Positions 24,901 through 38,022 of a stretch of 64,000 nucleotides of DNA are shown here, in pieces. Position 1 is the first letter of the stretch, and every line of letters begins with the position of its first letter. A program made the translations under genes and the position numbers. Origin of the DNA: Brachionus koreanus (taxonomy: Eukaryota > Rotifera > Eurotatoria > Ploima > Brachionidae); contig PJRA01000263.1 in the NCBI GenBank assembly GCA_016987375.1, positions 4,890,314 through 4,954,313 of the forward strand, given 5' to 3'. The notes below the pieces were generated by a model. It was given only the letters and a program-made list of their open reading frames with translations, had not been told where the DNA came from and did not search any database.

Positions 24901-27900
24901 TTCAAAATTGGATTCAAAAATAGATTAATGAATACACAATTGTTTAAAGTTTATTTAAATGTATTAGAAAAACAATATACAAGTAGAATTGAACAATTAG
25001 TTCAAGAGCATAATAGCAAGTTTATTAACATTTCTATTAATTATATTAACCAGACATCAAATTTAAAATTAATAAATTTTGGAGAAAAAAATTTAAATAC
25101 ACACAATCAACAATTGGAAGTATCAATTAGCTCTGTAATGGAAACATATTTATATGAAACAAATCAAATAAATGAAATAAGTGCTGATTTATTCAAAATA
25201 ATCGAAACCGAAAATAAATTGTACTTGGCATACAATTCACTTTTGGTCAAGCAAAATGAAATTTTTACCAATTTCAGACTTTACTCTCTGGCTCTAAATA
25301 TTTGTACAAAAGAAATATATTATTTAAACTCATTTAGCCAAGATTGTTCATTGATAAGAGTTAATTTCAAAATTTTATTTGATTTAAACCCGAGCTGTTT
25401 AGTTTTTTCATCAAATTCACTTCGAAAAACTGTCATAAAAATAGAAGACTTATTTTATGGTCAAAATTTGCAAATAATGAGTCCAAATATTCCATTTATA
25501 GATCTAAAATCACGTGTACCTGGCTCAAGCTTAGTTAATTGGGAAAGCAACAGTAAAATTAAATTCAAATTTTTGCCTAATTTAAGCATTCCAAGTTTTT
25601 TGATTTTAAACGAGCAAGATGGTACTTTGTTTATTAAAGATTTCGATTTACTTCCATCTAATTTTACTTGTGAAGTTATGATGAGCAATTTAGATAAAAT
25701 TCTATCCAATTTGACTATTAGTTTAGATAAAATGGAGATTAAAACTAATTTGGCTAAAAATATCACGTTAAAAGAAAAATCAAATAATTTGTGGCACTCT
25801 GTTTTAAATTTAGGTCTGAGAAATATAAATCAAGAAACTTTTACAAATATTGATTTTGTAAAGAGATGCGAAAATTTGGAGGAATTTTTGTGTGATAGAA
25901 TATTCAAAATGGAAAAATTTGACGGCTCTTTGGCCATGAATCAAACATTGGCTTTTTCTCATCGCATTGAACGGGAAAAAATTTATTTGGAACTTTCTTT
26001 TTTGGGCCATAAAATAGCTATTTATAATATTTTTTTGAATTTCTTCTACACTCATGTTTTCAATTCAATACCTTTGGTTGACTCGGATCTGGTCAATTTT
26101 ATCAACTCATCTGAAGTAAAGCACAAAATTTTTGTTCTAAATAGAAAAAAATTAGGTCCGAACGTCTACATGGACATGGAACGAGTCAAAAATTTAAACT
26201 CCAATTCACTTGTTTTGGCTCTTGATTATCGAATTCAAGTAGACAATTCAGAAAATTATTACCTCGAGATTCCTTTTGCTTTTGCCATCGAACCAAACCA
26301 GTTGTATTCATTTGATTTTGTGGCAAGATACAGAAATAATGGATCCGTAGTTGGGTCTTTTTTGAAGCAATCAATTTATTTGATTCGGTTAGGCTCGCCA
26401 GTTTTGTTCACAGCACCCAAGAAATATTTCAATACAATGGGAGAAAAAAAATTCAAAATAGATTTAAAAGAATTTCAAAATAACGAAGAAAAAAGATATG
26501 AGTTATGGCACACAAAATTTATAATCAATCACATAAGTACATCGGACACTAATTTTATAGCTCATAGTTCATTAGACAGCTCTTATTTACATCTTAATTT
26601 GGATAGTCGGAACGTTGGTCCGATCATAAATTTAAAGTTAAATAAGTTTGTAATAGACAAACTATCACTAGAAATAATAAAGGTATTTGAATATCATGTT
26701 TTAATAGAAACATTTGACTGGGAGATTAGGAAACCATCAGTTCATGAGCTTATAAAAAGTTATTCTATTAATTTTAAAGTTTTAAAAAGTGAAATAATCA
26801 ACAATTCATCAAACAAAAATCAATATGATTTTTTTATTTGTAAAATTGGCTCTAATTTTAGTTCAAGAAACTTAATCGAATATTCTTTAGTTTACAATGA
26901 AAATCTACCTTTTGAAATAGGAAAGTATACAGGCGAATTGTATTATCTTCCAAGCGAAGATAAAAAATATTTCAACAAATTTTATGAAAAAGACTACATT
27001 TTTCAAATAAATGCAATTGATTTGAATGGAAAACTAGGCCAAATAGTTGTTCAATTTAGAATATTCGATGACGATCCAATTTGTTATTTTGGCTACAAAT
27101 TGAACCAAATTATTGAAGTAAGCGGTGGTCGAATTGAGAGACAAATAATCGGCAAAATAGATCTGAAAAATGCTTTTCAAAAAAATAAACACAAAAATTT
27201 TAGTGAGCTTTTAGACACTATGAGTCTATGGAAAATCGACTACAAGCTAAAAAATTTAGACAACAATTTTTCAATCGATTCAAAAACTGGTCTAATTTTT
27301 GCAAACAATTTTATTGAAAAGAAAAATCAAAATTTTTACCAATTAACAGTGGAAATAAGCTCAAAATTTAGACAGAAAACAATTTCAATTCAAATGTTTG
27401 TTTATGTCGTGTTTGAATACAAAAAAAACTCAATGATAGAAAATTTTGAATTTGAGAGAAAAAATTTAAGATTTACTTCGACCAATTCAAATTATAAATT
27501 TAAATTGAATACAAAAAAATCAATGGAGAACAATGTTAATCGTCGTTTTCGACTAATTAACCAAAATGATCTAAATTGTCAAGTAAACAGTTTAACTGGA
27601 ATTGTCTATTGTCAAAATAGTGGTTTGAAAAAAATTAATTTCTATGTAGTTGTATTTAATTCTAAAAATGTAAATAATATCGATTTAGCAAAGGTAAATT
27701 TAAATTTTTTTATTCTAATTGTTGTTTTTAATTAAAAATAAAAATTAAGGTTGAAGTAAAATTTTTGAATAAATTGTCATCTAAAGATCCAGCTACTGAA
27801 CCCAAAGACACTTTTGATTTGGAATTTAGTTTAGAATATTTACCAAAAATTGGAGATTTAATAGTAAATGTTTTTGATTTGATCAAGGATAAACATGACG

Positions 27901-30900
27901 TATCAACCTACCATGACCAATATAGACTATTTTTGATCAGCAATAACTCAAATTCACAGAATATTCAATTTTATTTCAATCTAAACGAAGTCAATGGGGA
28001 CTTAATTTTAAAAAAAAGCCTTTTAAATTACAAAACCTGTATCAGTCAATATGTTAAACTAGTTTCTAAATCACTTGATTATTTTAAAATATTCAAATTG
28101 AGCGTTAGAATAAAATTGGAAAGACTATCAGGTTGTTTAACTAGTTTAACATATTCAGATTTGATAAAATCTAAGTCAAATTTTGTTCAAATTGGAAGTG
28201 TCTATCAAAGCTCAGATCATTCGGTCAAATATTTTTTAGAAAATTCAAAATTAATCAAATCAATATCAAACAATTCAAATTTAGTTTTATCAGAAAAAGT
28301 TGAATTTGGTCCAATAAATTCACTTATTTTTGTCGACTTATTAAATGGTGCTTTAAGCCTAAATAGAACAATGCTAGTTGAAAAAAAAATTATTAAATTT
28401 GATTTTTTTGTTTCATCTATTAAGTCTAATGAGAATTTAAAAAATATTCAAAATAGATATATGTGTAGATTTGGGTTAAATTTTGAAAAAAATCTCGGTG
28501 ATATTTTAAAATTTTTAGGTATTAACAAAATTGACTTGGATCTAAATATTGATGCAAATCAAGTTTCAATTGGAGACACAATATTCAATGTCAGAGACTT
28601 GATATCTAGTTCAGAAGAACTGTTTAATTCAAGCTTCAAAATAGTTTCTGATTTTAAAGTTCCATTCAAAATAAATGAAAAAAATGGGGAAATTTTGCTA
28701 AATTCCGACACATGGTTCAAAAGTCAAGCCATAAGCGTTTCAATCTTAGTGGATTCATTTTTTAAATTGGAAATAAGATTTTTTGCGCAATCAATACCAA
28801 GATCTATCGACCAAGATGTTTGCCATCGAAATTCAACATTTTCACGAATTAATAATCATCTCAATGTTAGAAAGTCAATTTATAGATTAAAAATTGGACT
28901 GGACGATTTTAATAAGAAAAGACCTATTTTAAGAATTCAAACAACTGATTTTGAAAAAGATGTAATGTTTATGTTTGTTAATAACCAGCAAGGTTTGCCA
29001 AAATTTTTTACCTCTTTGCTCAAATTAAATGAGCTAAATGGGGAGCTATCGACCAAAATAGATGAGTATAAGAATTTTATGGAATTTTGCACATATTATT
29101 CAGCTATTCAAGTGAATACATTAATAAATGTTAGAGCATACAATGCGAAAAATTCAAACATATTTGGACATGTAGTCATTCAAATAGACCCTGATTGTGG
29201 TCTCAATTTTATCAATTCGAGATTTTCGCAACCGTTCTATTTTATCAAAGTGTCAAGTCGGGCCAAGATAGGAAATTTATTGACAAAAGTTTCCATCAAT
29301 CTAACTAGCTATGAAATCAAGTACACTTTATGTAACAACAATGACTCGTTGGTTCGAATGGATGAAGCAACCGGTGATGTTTATTTAAATCAAAAATTGG
29401 AACAAAAAAGATACCAAATTGACATATGCGCTTTGATTGTGAATAAGATGATTTCAAAGCCGATAAAAGTTGAGACCAAATTGATAATTTTGGTACAAGA
29501 TTATTCTAAAAAACAAATTGTTGGCGTTGATTTCAAAAGTCAAAATATATTTAGCTTTGACTTTTACACCAAAGAAAAAAATAATTTAAAAACAAATTTA
29601 ATTTATTTTGAAAAAAACAAAGATTTAAAATTGGTGTCTTCTAGTCCAGGTCTATTTTCAATAAACTCATCTAGTGGTTGGCTCAATGTTAATTATTTGT
29701 CAAAGCATTTATCATCGTCTAAATTGCATCACTTGAAAGTGTTCCATTCTGATTTAGAAATTTTCGATTTTAAAATTAAATTCAAAGAGACAATTATGGA
29801 TTTGTTTATTAGTCGTTCAAGCAAAATTGGATCGCTGATTCTCAATTTGAAGAAAAAATTCCCAAATTCTTATCAATCTATTGTCCTAAGTAATGAATAC
29901 GAAAATTTTTTTAACTATGACCCAACAAATGGTTTGGTCTATTTGGCAAGATATCCAGCAAATTTAGAAAATCAGTTTGTTTATTATGCAAAATTTGGTT
30001 CAGTTGAAAGTCATTTCTATATTCTAAAATTGAGGATAAAATTTCTAAATTTTCTATTTACAACTTCAATTGAACCTGGTTTATCAATTTATAAAAATGT
30101 ACGACAAGATAGACATTATTTTTTTAACTATGAGATGAAAATGTTTGATCATAAATTTGGAATTGTGGGCAGAATTTACGAAAAATCATCAATAGAATCT
30201 CAAAAGTGTGTTACTGACAACCGACTGGTGACTGAATTATTTTCTTTGAGCGAATTTGGCCGAGTTTATATCAATAACTCCAGGATTATTGGCCTTGACT
30301 GTGATTTATTTGAAATAAATGCTCGATCATTCACAGATAAAAATGTAACAGTTACTATTCAGGTTCAAATAGAAAATTTTTTAGAATTAAAGTATTCAAA
30401 CATAGCATCCACATTTGATGAAAATTATTCTACTATTTTGGTCACTGATCTTTTGCACCGAGATTCTTATTCTATCAATATTTACGATTTGGTAAAATTT
30501 AAGCAAAAGTTGAACAGAATATTTGACAAACAATTTGTGATGCTATCAGATACAAAATTAATTAAGAATTTTAGTTTTGATTCAAACGATGGATTGTTGT
30601 CATTGAATTTCAGCAGTAATTTTCTTAATGGTACTCATTTGATAGAGTTTCAGTTAGTCTTAAAAAAAGAAATTTTCATCAAAATATTAAATTTACAAGT
30701 ATTCGTTCTAAATGGTTTTGTTTCTGGCAATGAGTATTTTTTCAATTCTGGCTTTACTGAACTAGAGCTTGTTGGAGATGAAGAAATCAGCCTAATAAAA
30801 TTATTGAAAAGTCCAATTTCAAACAAGAAAATGAAAATATTGCGCCATTCTGGCATTAGACTGCTGATGAAAAATCATGAACCTTTTATATTTGATCCAT

Positions 30901-33638
30901 TGTCTGGTTCAATTAGAGTTGCAGAGAAAATTCAACAAAATTTTTCTCGTTTAGCTGAATTTTCAGCTTGTATTTTTGATCAATGCCAGAGAACAAAATT
31001 AAAGCTAAACTATAGACCTAATCGAATTGAGTGGTTTGACAAAATAAAAAAATATTATCAGAATTTTAAACCCAAAATAGAGGTTGACTTAAATTTCAAA
31101 AATTTAAATCCATTTTTATTCAAATTAAAAACATTTGGAAACAGCTTGGACTATTTTAAAGTAAATACAAACAATGTTGTTATTGAGCCAGGAACAGGAC
31201 TTGTTTTTTTAAATAATCAAAGAGACAATATTGAAAAATTTTATTTTTTGATTTTGAACAATAGTTCAGTTTTGGCCGAGTATTCAGTTTCATTTATTGG
31301 TGTTAAACAAAAGCTAGAAAACGCTCAAGTAGAAATTGAAGTTTTTCAAAGAGAAAGAACAAATTTAAATCCTATTTATATTGGAAACTTGGAGCAAACG
31401 CCTCTAGAGTGTCAAAATTGGGATGGAAAACAAATTTTCAAAATTGATAATGAATGTAATATGTATCTGATTGGAAATTTCAGCTCTCAATCAATGTTTG
31501 ACAACACAGTTAGGGCTCATGATCCAATGAATCAATTTAAATCTAAATTTTTAAATATTAGGATAATTTTGAGAAATTTGAAAAATTATTATAGAAAATA
31601 TTTAATCGAATTTAAGTATGTTAAAAAATGCGACGAAAAAACAAAGGCAGAATTGTACAAGTTTTTAAGATCGAAATTTAGCTTTGATTTGTTAGATATC
31701 GAAAATTTTGAAGAGACAAAATCATTGGTATTTTTGATAAGCTCTTCAAATAATTTTCAAAATTTAAAAAAATACCATAAATATATGGAAAATAAATTTT
31801 CTATAGTTAAATCAAGTGTTTATGCTGAAAATTTCCCATATAAAATAATCGAAAGTGATTCGAATGATCATGAAAATTTGATCGAAGACACAAATTTAAT
31901 CCTAAGTGTTCAAAAAGCTTATGAAATATTTTCAAGCCAAGATTTAAAGTTCAAAAATTCCATTCAATTTGAAAAATTTTCATATCAACATAAAAAAAAT
32001 CTAAATTTTTCGATACAAAATTTTATTAAATTTAAAATATGGTTTAAAATTGACAGAGATCAACTGGAACAATTTTTGTTTAGCTCGAAATTTCAAGATA
32101 GTTTAATAACATGTGAAGTAGTCAAAAATGGCATAAGAATTTTCCATAATCTAGACGAATCAGACAAAACAATTGTCCTGGAAAATCAAATTCATTTTTC
32201 TCAATGGTATCAGCTTGATATTCAACTTGATAACAATGTTTTTTTTGGACTAAAAAAATGGGAAACTAGCAGCAATGTATTTAATCTAATAGACACCTAT
32301 GAAATTACCAATTCAGCTGTTAAAAGCTTTTTTATCAATGATTTGTATTTGGGAGGCTTACCTGTTAGTTCACCAAGCTTTTCATATGTAGACACATACT
32401 ATTCAGATAAACTAAGTTTTTCTCGCTTTCAAGTAAATAGCATTAATGTTCTTGAGCCCATTGTTCAGAATGATATTTACATTGGTGACAAGAATTTCTT
32501 TAAAATTAGCCAAAATTACAAAAATTTTCTCGACACAGAACAATTTTTATTTGAAAAAAAATCAACAAAGACCAATGAGTTTACCAAAGGATTCAATTTA
32601 ACAATTAAATTTCAAATTTTAAACAATACTGGTTCAATTTATAAATTAATTAAGTCACACAAATCACAGATTGTACTCGATTTGGATAGAAAAAAAGTTG
32701 AATTTTACATTCTAAACAATTTAATTAGTTCAATCGATCTAAGAACACTAAAAACAATGAACAAGTTTGAGCTTTATGTAAAGCCCGGTTTGGTTAAATT
32801 GGACCTAAACGGTCTTTTAAGAGAAACAAGCTGTTCATATAATAATCTTAATTTCGATTTATTCAAATCGGATTTATTTTTATCTGAATATGTTTCCTAT
32901 CAGAATATTTTAATCAATTCAAAAAATATAAAAAATTTCTATTTTAACTCAAATAAAAAAATTAATGGAGATAGTGCACCAAAATTGAGCATAAATGTGC
33001 CAAATTATCAAAATAGCGATGCAAGTTACAAGCCAAGTTTGATTTTAATCATAATTTTATGCTTCTTGGTCCTGGCTTCTTTGGCTGTTTTGTCAATACT
33101 AATGTTTATTTTGGTACAAAAACGAAAAGTTCGAACAAATATAAATTTTTCCAATTCCAAATTTAATTCAAGAAATCCACTGGAAATTTCGGTTAATTCA
33201 AGCACCCAAAATTCGCCGATCTCATCCAACTCTGATTTCACCACCAGTCTAGAAACGCAGATAAATCCAAACAGAGAAACTCAACAAAACTATTTTGAAT
33301 ACGACACAGCTTTGGCAAAAAGCAGCTCAATTCCCTTTTTCAATTCGTTTCTTGCTACACAGGCGACCAAGTCGTCCAACGTTGACAACTCTATGTTCAG
33401 TCAAAGCGATTTGGAACAGGTAAAAAGCTTTTTGAATTGGTCAGCCGACATTTACCAATTTTCCAGTCTTTTGAATGAACTCGAAAAATTTTCCAACCAC
33501 AATCATGCATGTTCAATAAATTTGACGAACAATTTGTTCAACAGTATTAACTATAACAGTGGGTCTACAATGAACAATGAAAACGTTCTTGGCTCACTCA
33601 ATTTGTATGAAGAATACGACAAGCAAACGTTTGTCTAG
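21928..33638 (+). CDS. Giant cadherin-like single-pass membrane protein with LamG-like domain, two exons
   Basis: Exons 21928-27693 and 27750-33638, joined across a 56-bp GT-AG intron in phase 0, encode 3884 residues. The start ATG gives a signal peptide (MRFFTHICLLISINTVLS). The ectodomain shows weak cadherin repeats: the linker DSNDIGPKFP near residue 341, DLNDNYPIF near 682, and AFRFE/DxD-like elements such as YDSD and AIDLNG. Calcium-binding motifs are mostly eroded, so the repeat count is uncertain. Around residues 3345-3500 a laminin-G-like segment is visible (FKIWFKI, FSQWYQLDIQ, NDLYLGGLP), with a weaker second one following. A transmembrane helix lies near 3682-3710 (SLILIIILCFLVLASLAVLS), followed by basic residues and a ~170-residue Ser/Asn-rich cytoplasmic tail ending TFV, a class I PDZ-ligand pattern. 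Cadherins with LamG and PDZ-binding tails include the Fat family; I see no EGF repeats, so it is only Fat-like. Role inferred: cell-cell adhesion or planar polarity. Confidence 0.75.
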
Positions 33639-33687
33639 TTTTTTTTTTTTTGTTTAGTTTGTAAATTTTATTTTTTTGATTTTTATG

Positions 33688-33693
33688 AATAAA
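33688..33693 (+). promoter_or_regulatory. Polyadenylation signal of the cadherin-like gene
   Basis: AATAAA 50 nt after the stop codon, within a T-rich region, in the expected place for 3' end formation. Confidence 0.55.
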
Positions 33694-34029
33694 TTTTTAT
33701 AAAGCAAAAAATTGTTTTTTCTTTTCAAAAGGTTTGTTGAGATGCTATTTTAAACTTCAAATAAGATTAGTTTAATTTTTTAAGTCCTTAACACTTCTAT
33801 ATTCAAATAGCTAGCTAAATCAAACTAAATTTCAAATAAGATTTAAAATCACAAAAGAACAAGAGCAGTGAAAAAAACGAGCATTGCTAATAATTTGCTT
33901 AATTTTATGTAATGAAACATAAATCGAATTTTCTAAAGATTTTTTTCAATCAAAAATTTGACTATAAATAATTTTTAAAGTTTTGAAAAATATTTAAATT
34001 GGCAAAATTTATTCAACAAGCTTAGGAAA

Positions 34030-34596
34030 ATGATCAAAATTTCGATTTTATTGCTAATTGCTTTGGTTGCCGGATCTAATGCATGGAGCATGAATCCCCG
34101 ATGGGTCGAATGGTTTAGTTTGCCAGCATGGAAAAGATCTGTAACCAATGTAAGTTTACCACTCCATGAATCGGAATGTGTGTTTTTCCGCAGAGAACAA
34201 GTATTGGCATGTGTAAATGTTGAACGAACAGTTCTAGAGTGTCCAGCCGTATTAAATATGACTGATCTTGATCAAACTATGTTTTCTTCGTTTATTGTCG
34301 GAGTCGACTCAGACAAATCTTTAAATTCTGCTTCAAGATTTAGTTTGTATCCAAGCTTGTCTGAATATCCCTACTATTTGGTGTCAAAAATGGGTCTTAG
34401 AGGGGTGCCAATTGAATTTTGTTTGCACGATCAAGTTGACTTACCTGTCTTTGGTGTACGAGTAACTGATTCATCTTGCTTTGGTCAATTGCTGGACATG
34501 GCTAAAGAATGTGGAAATGAAAATGTTGTTACGTTAAGAAGCTTTGAATTTGAAAAGCCTACTGCAATTCAATTTACTCATTTGTATGTCGTCTAA
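34030..34596 (+). CDS. Small secreted protein, unknown family
   Basis: A single exon of 188 residues. It opens with a clear signal peptide (MIKISILLLIALVAGSNA, cleavage likely before W). The mature part has six cysteines, at about residues 50, 61, 70, 132, 150 and 160, plus NxT/NxS sites (NVS, NMT). No transmembrane helix follows, so it is probably exported with up to three disulfides. I do not recognise a domain. Coding quality is better than the surroundings (fewer A/T homopolymers), and an AATAAA signal follows 107 nt after the stop. An acceptor-like TTAG lies just before the ATG, so a 5' UTR intron is possible. It lies 390 bp after the cadherin stop on the same strand, with no sign of functional linkage. 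Confidence 0.65.
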   Translation: MIKISILLLIALVAGSNAWSMNPRWVEWFSLPAWKRSVTNVSLPLHESECVFFRREQVLACVNVERTVLECPAVLNMTDLDQTMFSSFIVGVDSDKSLNSASRFSLYPSLSEYPYYLVSKMGLRGVPIEFCLHDQVDLPVFGVRVTDSSCFGQLLDMAKECGNENVVTLRSFEFEKPTAIQFTHLYVV

Positions 34597-34703
34597 TTTA
34601 AATACACAAATTTAGTATTGTAGAAAAATAAGTTTCTTATTTTTATTCTGTTTGAATTTATGTTTGAATTTAATTGTATTAAAAATTTGATTGATTTTGT
34701 ATT

Positions 34704-34709
34704 AATAAA
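34704..34709 (+). promoter_or_regulatory. Polyadenylation signal of the small secreted protein gene
   Basis: AATAAA about 107 nt downstream of the stop codon, followed by a T-rich stretch. Confidence 0.5.
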
Positions 34710-35199
34710 CTTTGTTAAAAATAATATTTTTTTTTTGGGTTTATTTAATTTATTTTCAGAATTATATTTTCTTTTCTTTAAAAAACTATCCTCCTAAATT
34801 ATGATTCTATAAATTAAGTTAAATAATAATTTTAATTATTAAAACTAATAGGACTATTCAAGAGATTAAATGAAAAATTTTTTTCTCAACTTAAAGTATT
34901 TAATTTTGTTAGAAAATAAATCTTTAAATTATGAAAAAATCGCTCAGTCTTTAGAAATATTGATGGTGAGAGAAAATTTTAAATAAATTATTTATAATTT
35001 TTTTTTATATTAAATTCAATTAGCGCCATATACTGGCCATGTTAGATAAATAAATTTTCTTTTGCTGTGCTATTTCTTCATCTGAGGAGTAAATTTAAAT
35101 GAAAAAATTAATATTAATAGCATCAATGGTCTATTAAGGTTGACCTTTAATAAAAAACGGTATTAGCGGTAAGCTTTTAAATTGGATAAAATCCTTTTT
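34710..35199. other. Noncoding spacer
   Basis: AT-rich, no coding frame, no recognised repeat. The spacer resumes from 35394 to 35979, also without recognisable features, up to the 3' end of the first aminopeptidase gene. Confidence 0.5.
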
Positions 35200-35393
35200 T
35201 ATAGGAAGGAAGATGAATAAACAAACTTCACGAATTCTTAATAAACAGAATTGAAACAAAGTAGTTGTTTGAGCAAAAAATGTGAATAAATTCAAAAACA
35301 AGCTGGATGAACATTTTTTAACTGCCACAGGGTGTCTCTGACGCACTCGCATGTTCATGCTGCAGCTTTTATTGCTACTCCTACTAATACTAA
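35200..35393 (+). pseudogene. LINE 3' tail relic
   Basis: The plus strand reads, with stops, NRIE...FKNKLDEHF, the SxxxFKxxLD motif found at the C-terminus of CR1/Jockey-type ORF2 proteins. It is followed by a CTGCAG-containing 3' end that degenerates into CTA/CTC trinucleotides. The same order (FKxKLD, CTGCAG, TAC/CTA repeats) is seen in the relic at 58802-59057, so this looks like a decayed copy of a related element. Confidence 0.4.
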
Positions 35394-35979
35394 AAGAAAA
35401 TTGTAAACTGTTTTAATATTTTTTAAGAAATTTTGAAATTCCAGTTTATTTCTTAGAAATCAAAATTTTTGAGTATTAATGTTGAATATAAAATAATTCT
35501 TAAAAAATTGATTTCAAGAGGTATTTCGATACTTTTAAGGATATAAATGTTCATTTAAGGTCAAAATATTTGATTAATCTCAAATTATTTGGTCTTAATC
35601 TAAAATTATTTGATTATCAGATTATTAACTTTTCAAATTTAGGAAATGTGACTTGGATAAATGAGCTCTGAAATAGATTCTTTAGATTTAAGAATATTTG
35701 ATAATGATGATATCTCATTTTGAGAAAATACATCTTTTCAATAATAATTTATTTTTTGTCTACTAAGAAAAATGGAATGTTTAGAAAAGCATTTTTTTGG
35801 CCATCTCATGTGATAATGAACCAAAGAAAGGTTGGAGAAAAACAATTCAAAATTATTTGACTTTTCTTTCCAACCTATCAAAATTTCTTAAAAAATTATT
35901 TATGTTTTATTAATTATCAATAATTTAAATCTTTTTTTAAAAAGAAAAAATATCGAACCTAAAAAAATCTATGAATCAA

Positions 35980-38022
35980 TTAGATTTTTGGCAAAATATA
36001 ATTGTAGACAAATGATGGAAGCGGAGAACCAGTAGGTACACCTGGAAATGGACCAGAACTTCCAGCAATATCAACATGCGAATAAGGAATTTTTTTGTCA
36101 GAATTTTTTCCATGCTTAAAAAAATACACTTAATTTAAAATTATCTTTCAAAAAAATTAGCAGGCTTACTTTTTCTAAACCGCTTGCCATGACCAAAAAT
36201 GCAGCAGGAAACTGATGTCCTCTTGCATCCATGGTGGACGGGTTGTTGGTCGCTTGAAGAATATCTTCGTACTCACTTTTTCCAGCTATCGCTTTATAAT
36301 CTTCTCTTTTAATTGACGAAATTTCATATGGATCTCCAATCAAGTCTCCATATCTGTGCAAATTAACATCAACTTGGTCTGCTTTGGCTGGCCCATTTGA
36401 TAGAACAGCCTTAAAAAAATTTGTTTTATAAATAGAAAATAAAAACTCAATTATTCTTACAGAATAATTTGGACCATAAGCTCTGATAACATGACCAGTT
36501 AGAGTAGCAATTGTGAACAGATGTGGATTAATTTCATTTAAAGCCATTTCTTTTGCTTCGCATAAAATATCAACCATAGCCATTCTGCCTTCAGCATCAG
36601 TATTACCAACTCTAATTCTTTTTTTTGAACGAGCAGTAATTATTTCGTCCGAGACATAACATTCTTGAAACAATTTAAATTATTTTAAGACAAAATTATA
36701 TGTATTATTTACAACCTTCTCCAATGCTATTTCGGGCCATGCACATGTTTCCATAAACTTTTAATCCTTTTGGTTTGAGAAGAGATAAAGTTTTGAAAAA
36801 TCCGGCCACGAACGCCGCACCACATTTATCACGGTGCATACCAGACATATGGCCACCTGCTTTTACATCAGCACCACCAGTATCATAAGTTATGCCTTTG
36901 CCGACCAAAAATAATGTTTTATCAATAGGTGAATCACTAGGTGGTGAGTAGACAAGTTTAATAACACGTCCGGCATGTCTTTCGGTCGCTTTTTGAAAAT
37001 TTAAATAGGAGATAAATTTAAAATGTTCATAACTTACAATTTGCGGCTCTATTGACTGCAGCAAAACATGGATACTCTCTTAGAAAATTATCTTGACCCT
37101 CAATGATGTTAACTTTAATTTCACTCGATTTAAACAAATCATTGACATATGCAGCTACATTTGGCGCAGACATTCTTTCCGGATCTGAGCCACCAATGTC
37201 TCTGGTTACTATTCTACCCAATTCAATTGCATTCACAATATCTAAAATTTGTTCAGCTTCTTGTTTGTTCTCGTTCCAATAGCCTAGTTTATCTACTTTC
37301 AAGAGACCTTGTGCTTTTTTTGCTTCTCGTAATTCCAATGGCTAAATTTTAATAAAAATAAAAAAAAAATTATTCTTTTTTTAATTTTTTTTTACGTTAT
37401 ATAAAGCTTGTAAGGCACCCAGTAATGCAACTTGATCAGAAAGATCGAAAGCATCTTTTGATGCATTTATTAATAACGGGCTTTTGCTTCCAGCTTTTAT
37501 TGCCCTTTATAATTAAAATAACTTGTTTTGTTTGTTCAAAAAACTATACTACTTTTTAATGGCATTTTGTGCTGCATCAGCTATTCTTCTTGAATCGTCT
37601 TGATCTCGATCAACTGGACCTGCGGGGGAATAAATCTTAATATTTATTTAATTTAATTTTAAAAATTAAAATTCTTCATTTTAGTTACATACCACTCTTT
37701 TTTTGTTAATAACAGATAAGCTAGTTTCATTTTCAAAATTAGCATCAAGCTTGAAAAAAGTAAATGATTAAAAGTTGAATAGGACTTAATGTTTTTTTTA
37801 TTTACCTCAGCTAGTAATTTAAGCTCACTGAAAGATTGAGACAACGATTCATTTTTTAAAACATTTTTGGTAAAATTAGTCGCTATAATCAAGTATGCAT
37901 CAAATCCATCATCCTGAGGATTTTGTGAGGCAAAAAGTGGAAGAGGTTTACTTAAAATTAAAAAATTAAAAAATAAAGTTTTAAAAGCTTATAATTTAGA
38001 TTCTACTTTAAATGTTCCATTG
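35980..38022 (-). CDS. M17 leucyl aminopeptidase family protein (W07G4.4-like), copy A
   Basis: Zinc-dependent exopeptidase releasing N-terminal residues from peptides. Ten exons on the minus strand: 38022-38009, 37950-37806, 37749-37693, 37635-37553, 37504-37396, 37341-37038, 36988-36716, 36663-36461, 36409-36170 and 36114-35980, giving 520 residues. The M17 metal and catalytic set is complete: K268 and D273 in VGKGITYDTGG, K280, D291 in MHRDKCGAA, and D351, E353, R355 in NTDAEGR. Spacing matches bovine lens LAP. The Y/T/M variations in these motifs and the GHQFPAAFLVMASGL segment recall the nematode W07G4.4 branch rather than classical LAP3. The N-terminus (MEHLNKPLPLF) is short with no targeting signal, so it is probably cytosolic. 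Introns are 40-90 bp. It lies about 3.1 kb from its tandem paralogue on the same strand, and exon 6 with part of the preceding intron is almost identical to that copy. Confidence 0.88.

Noticed and set aside
22273..33244. Antisense ORFs within the cadherin-like gene (for example 25461-25766 and 30650-30856)
   Set aside because: They mirror the Lys/Asn/Phe-rich coding strand, have no start context or motif, and lie wholly within an intact sense ORF.
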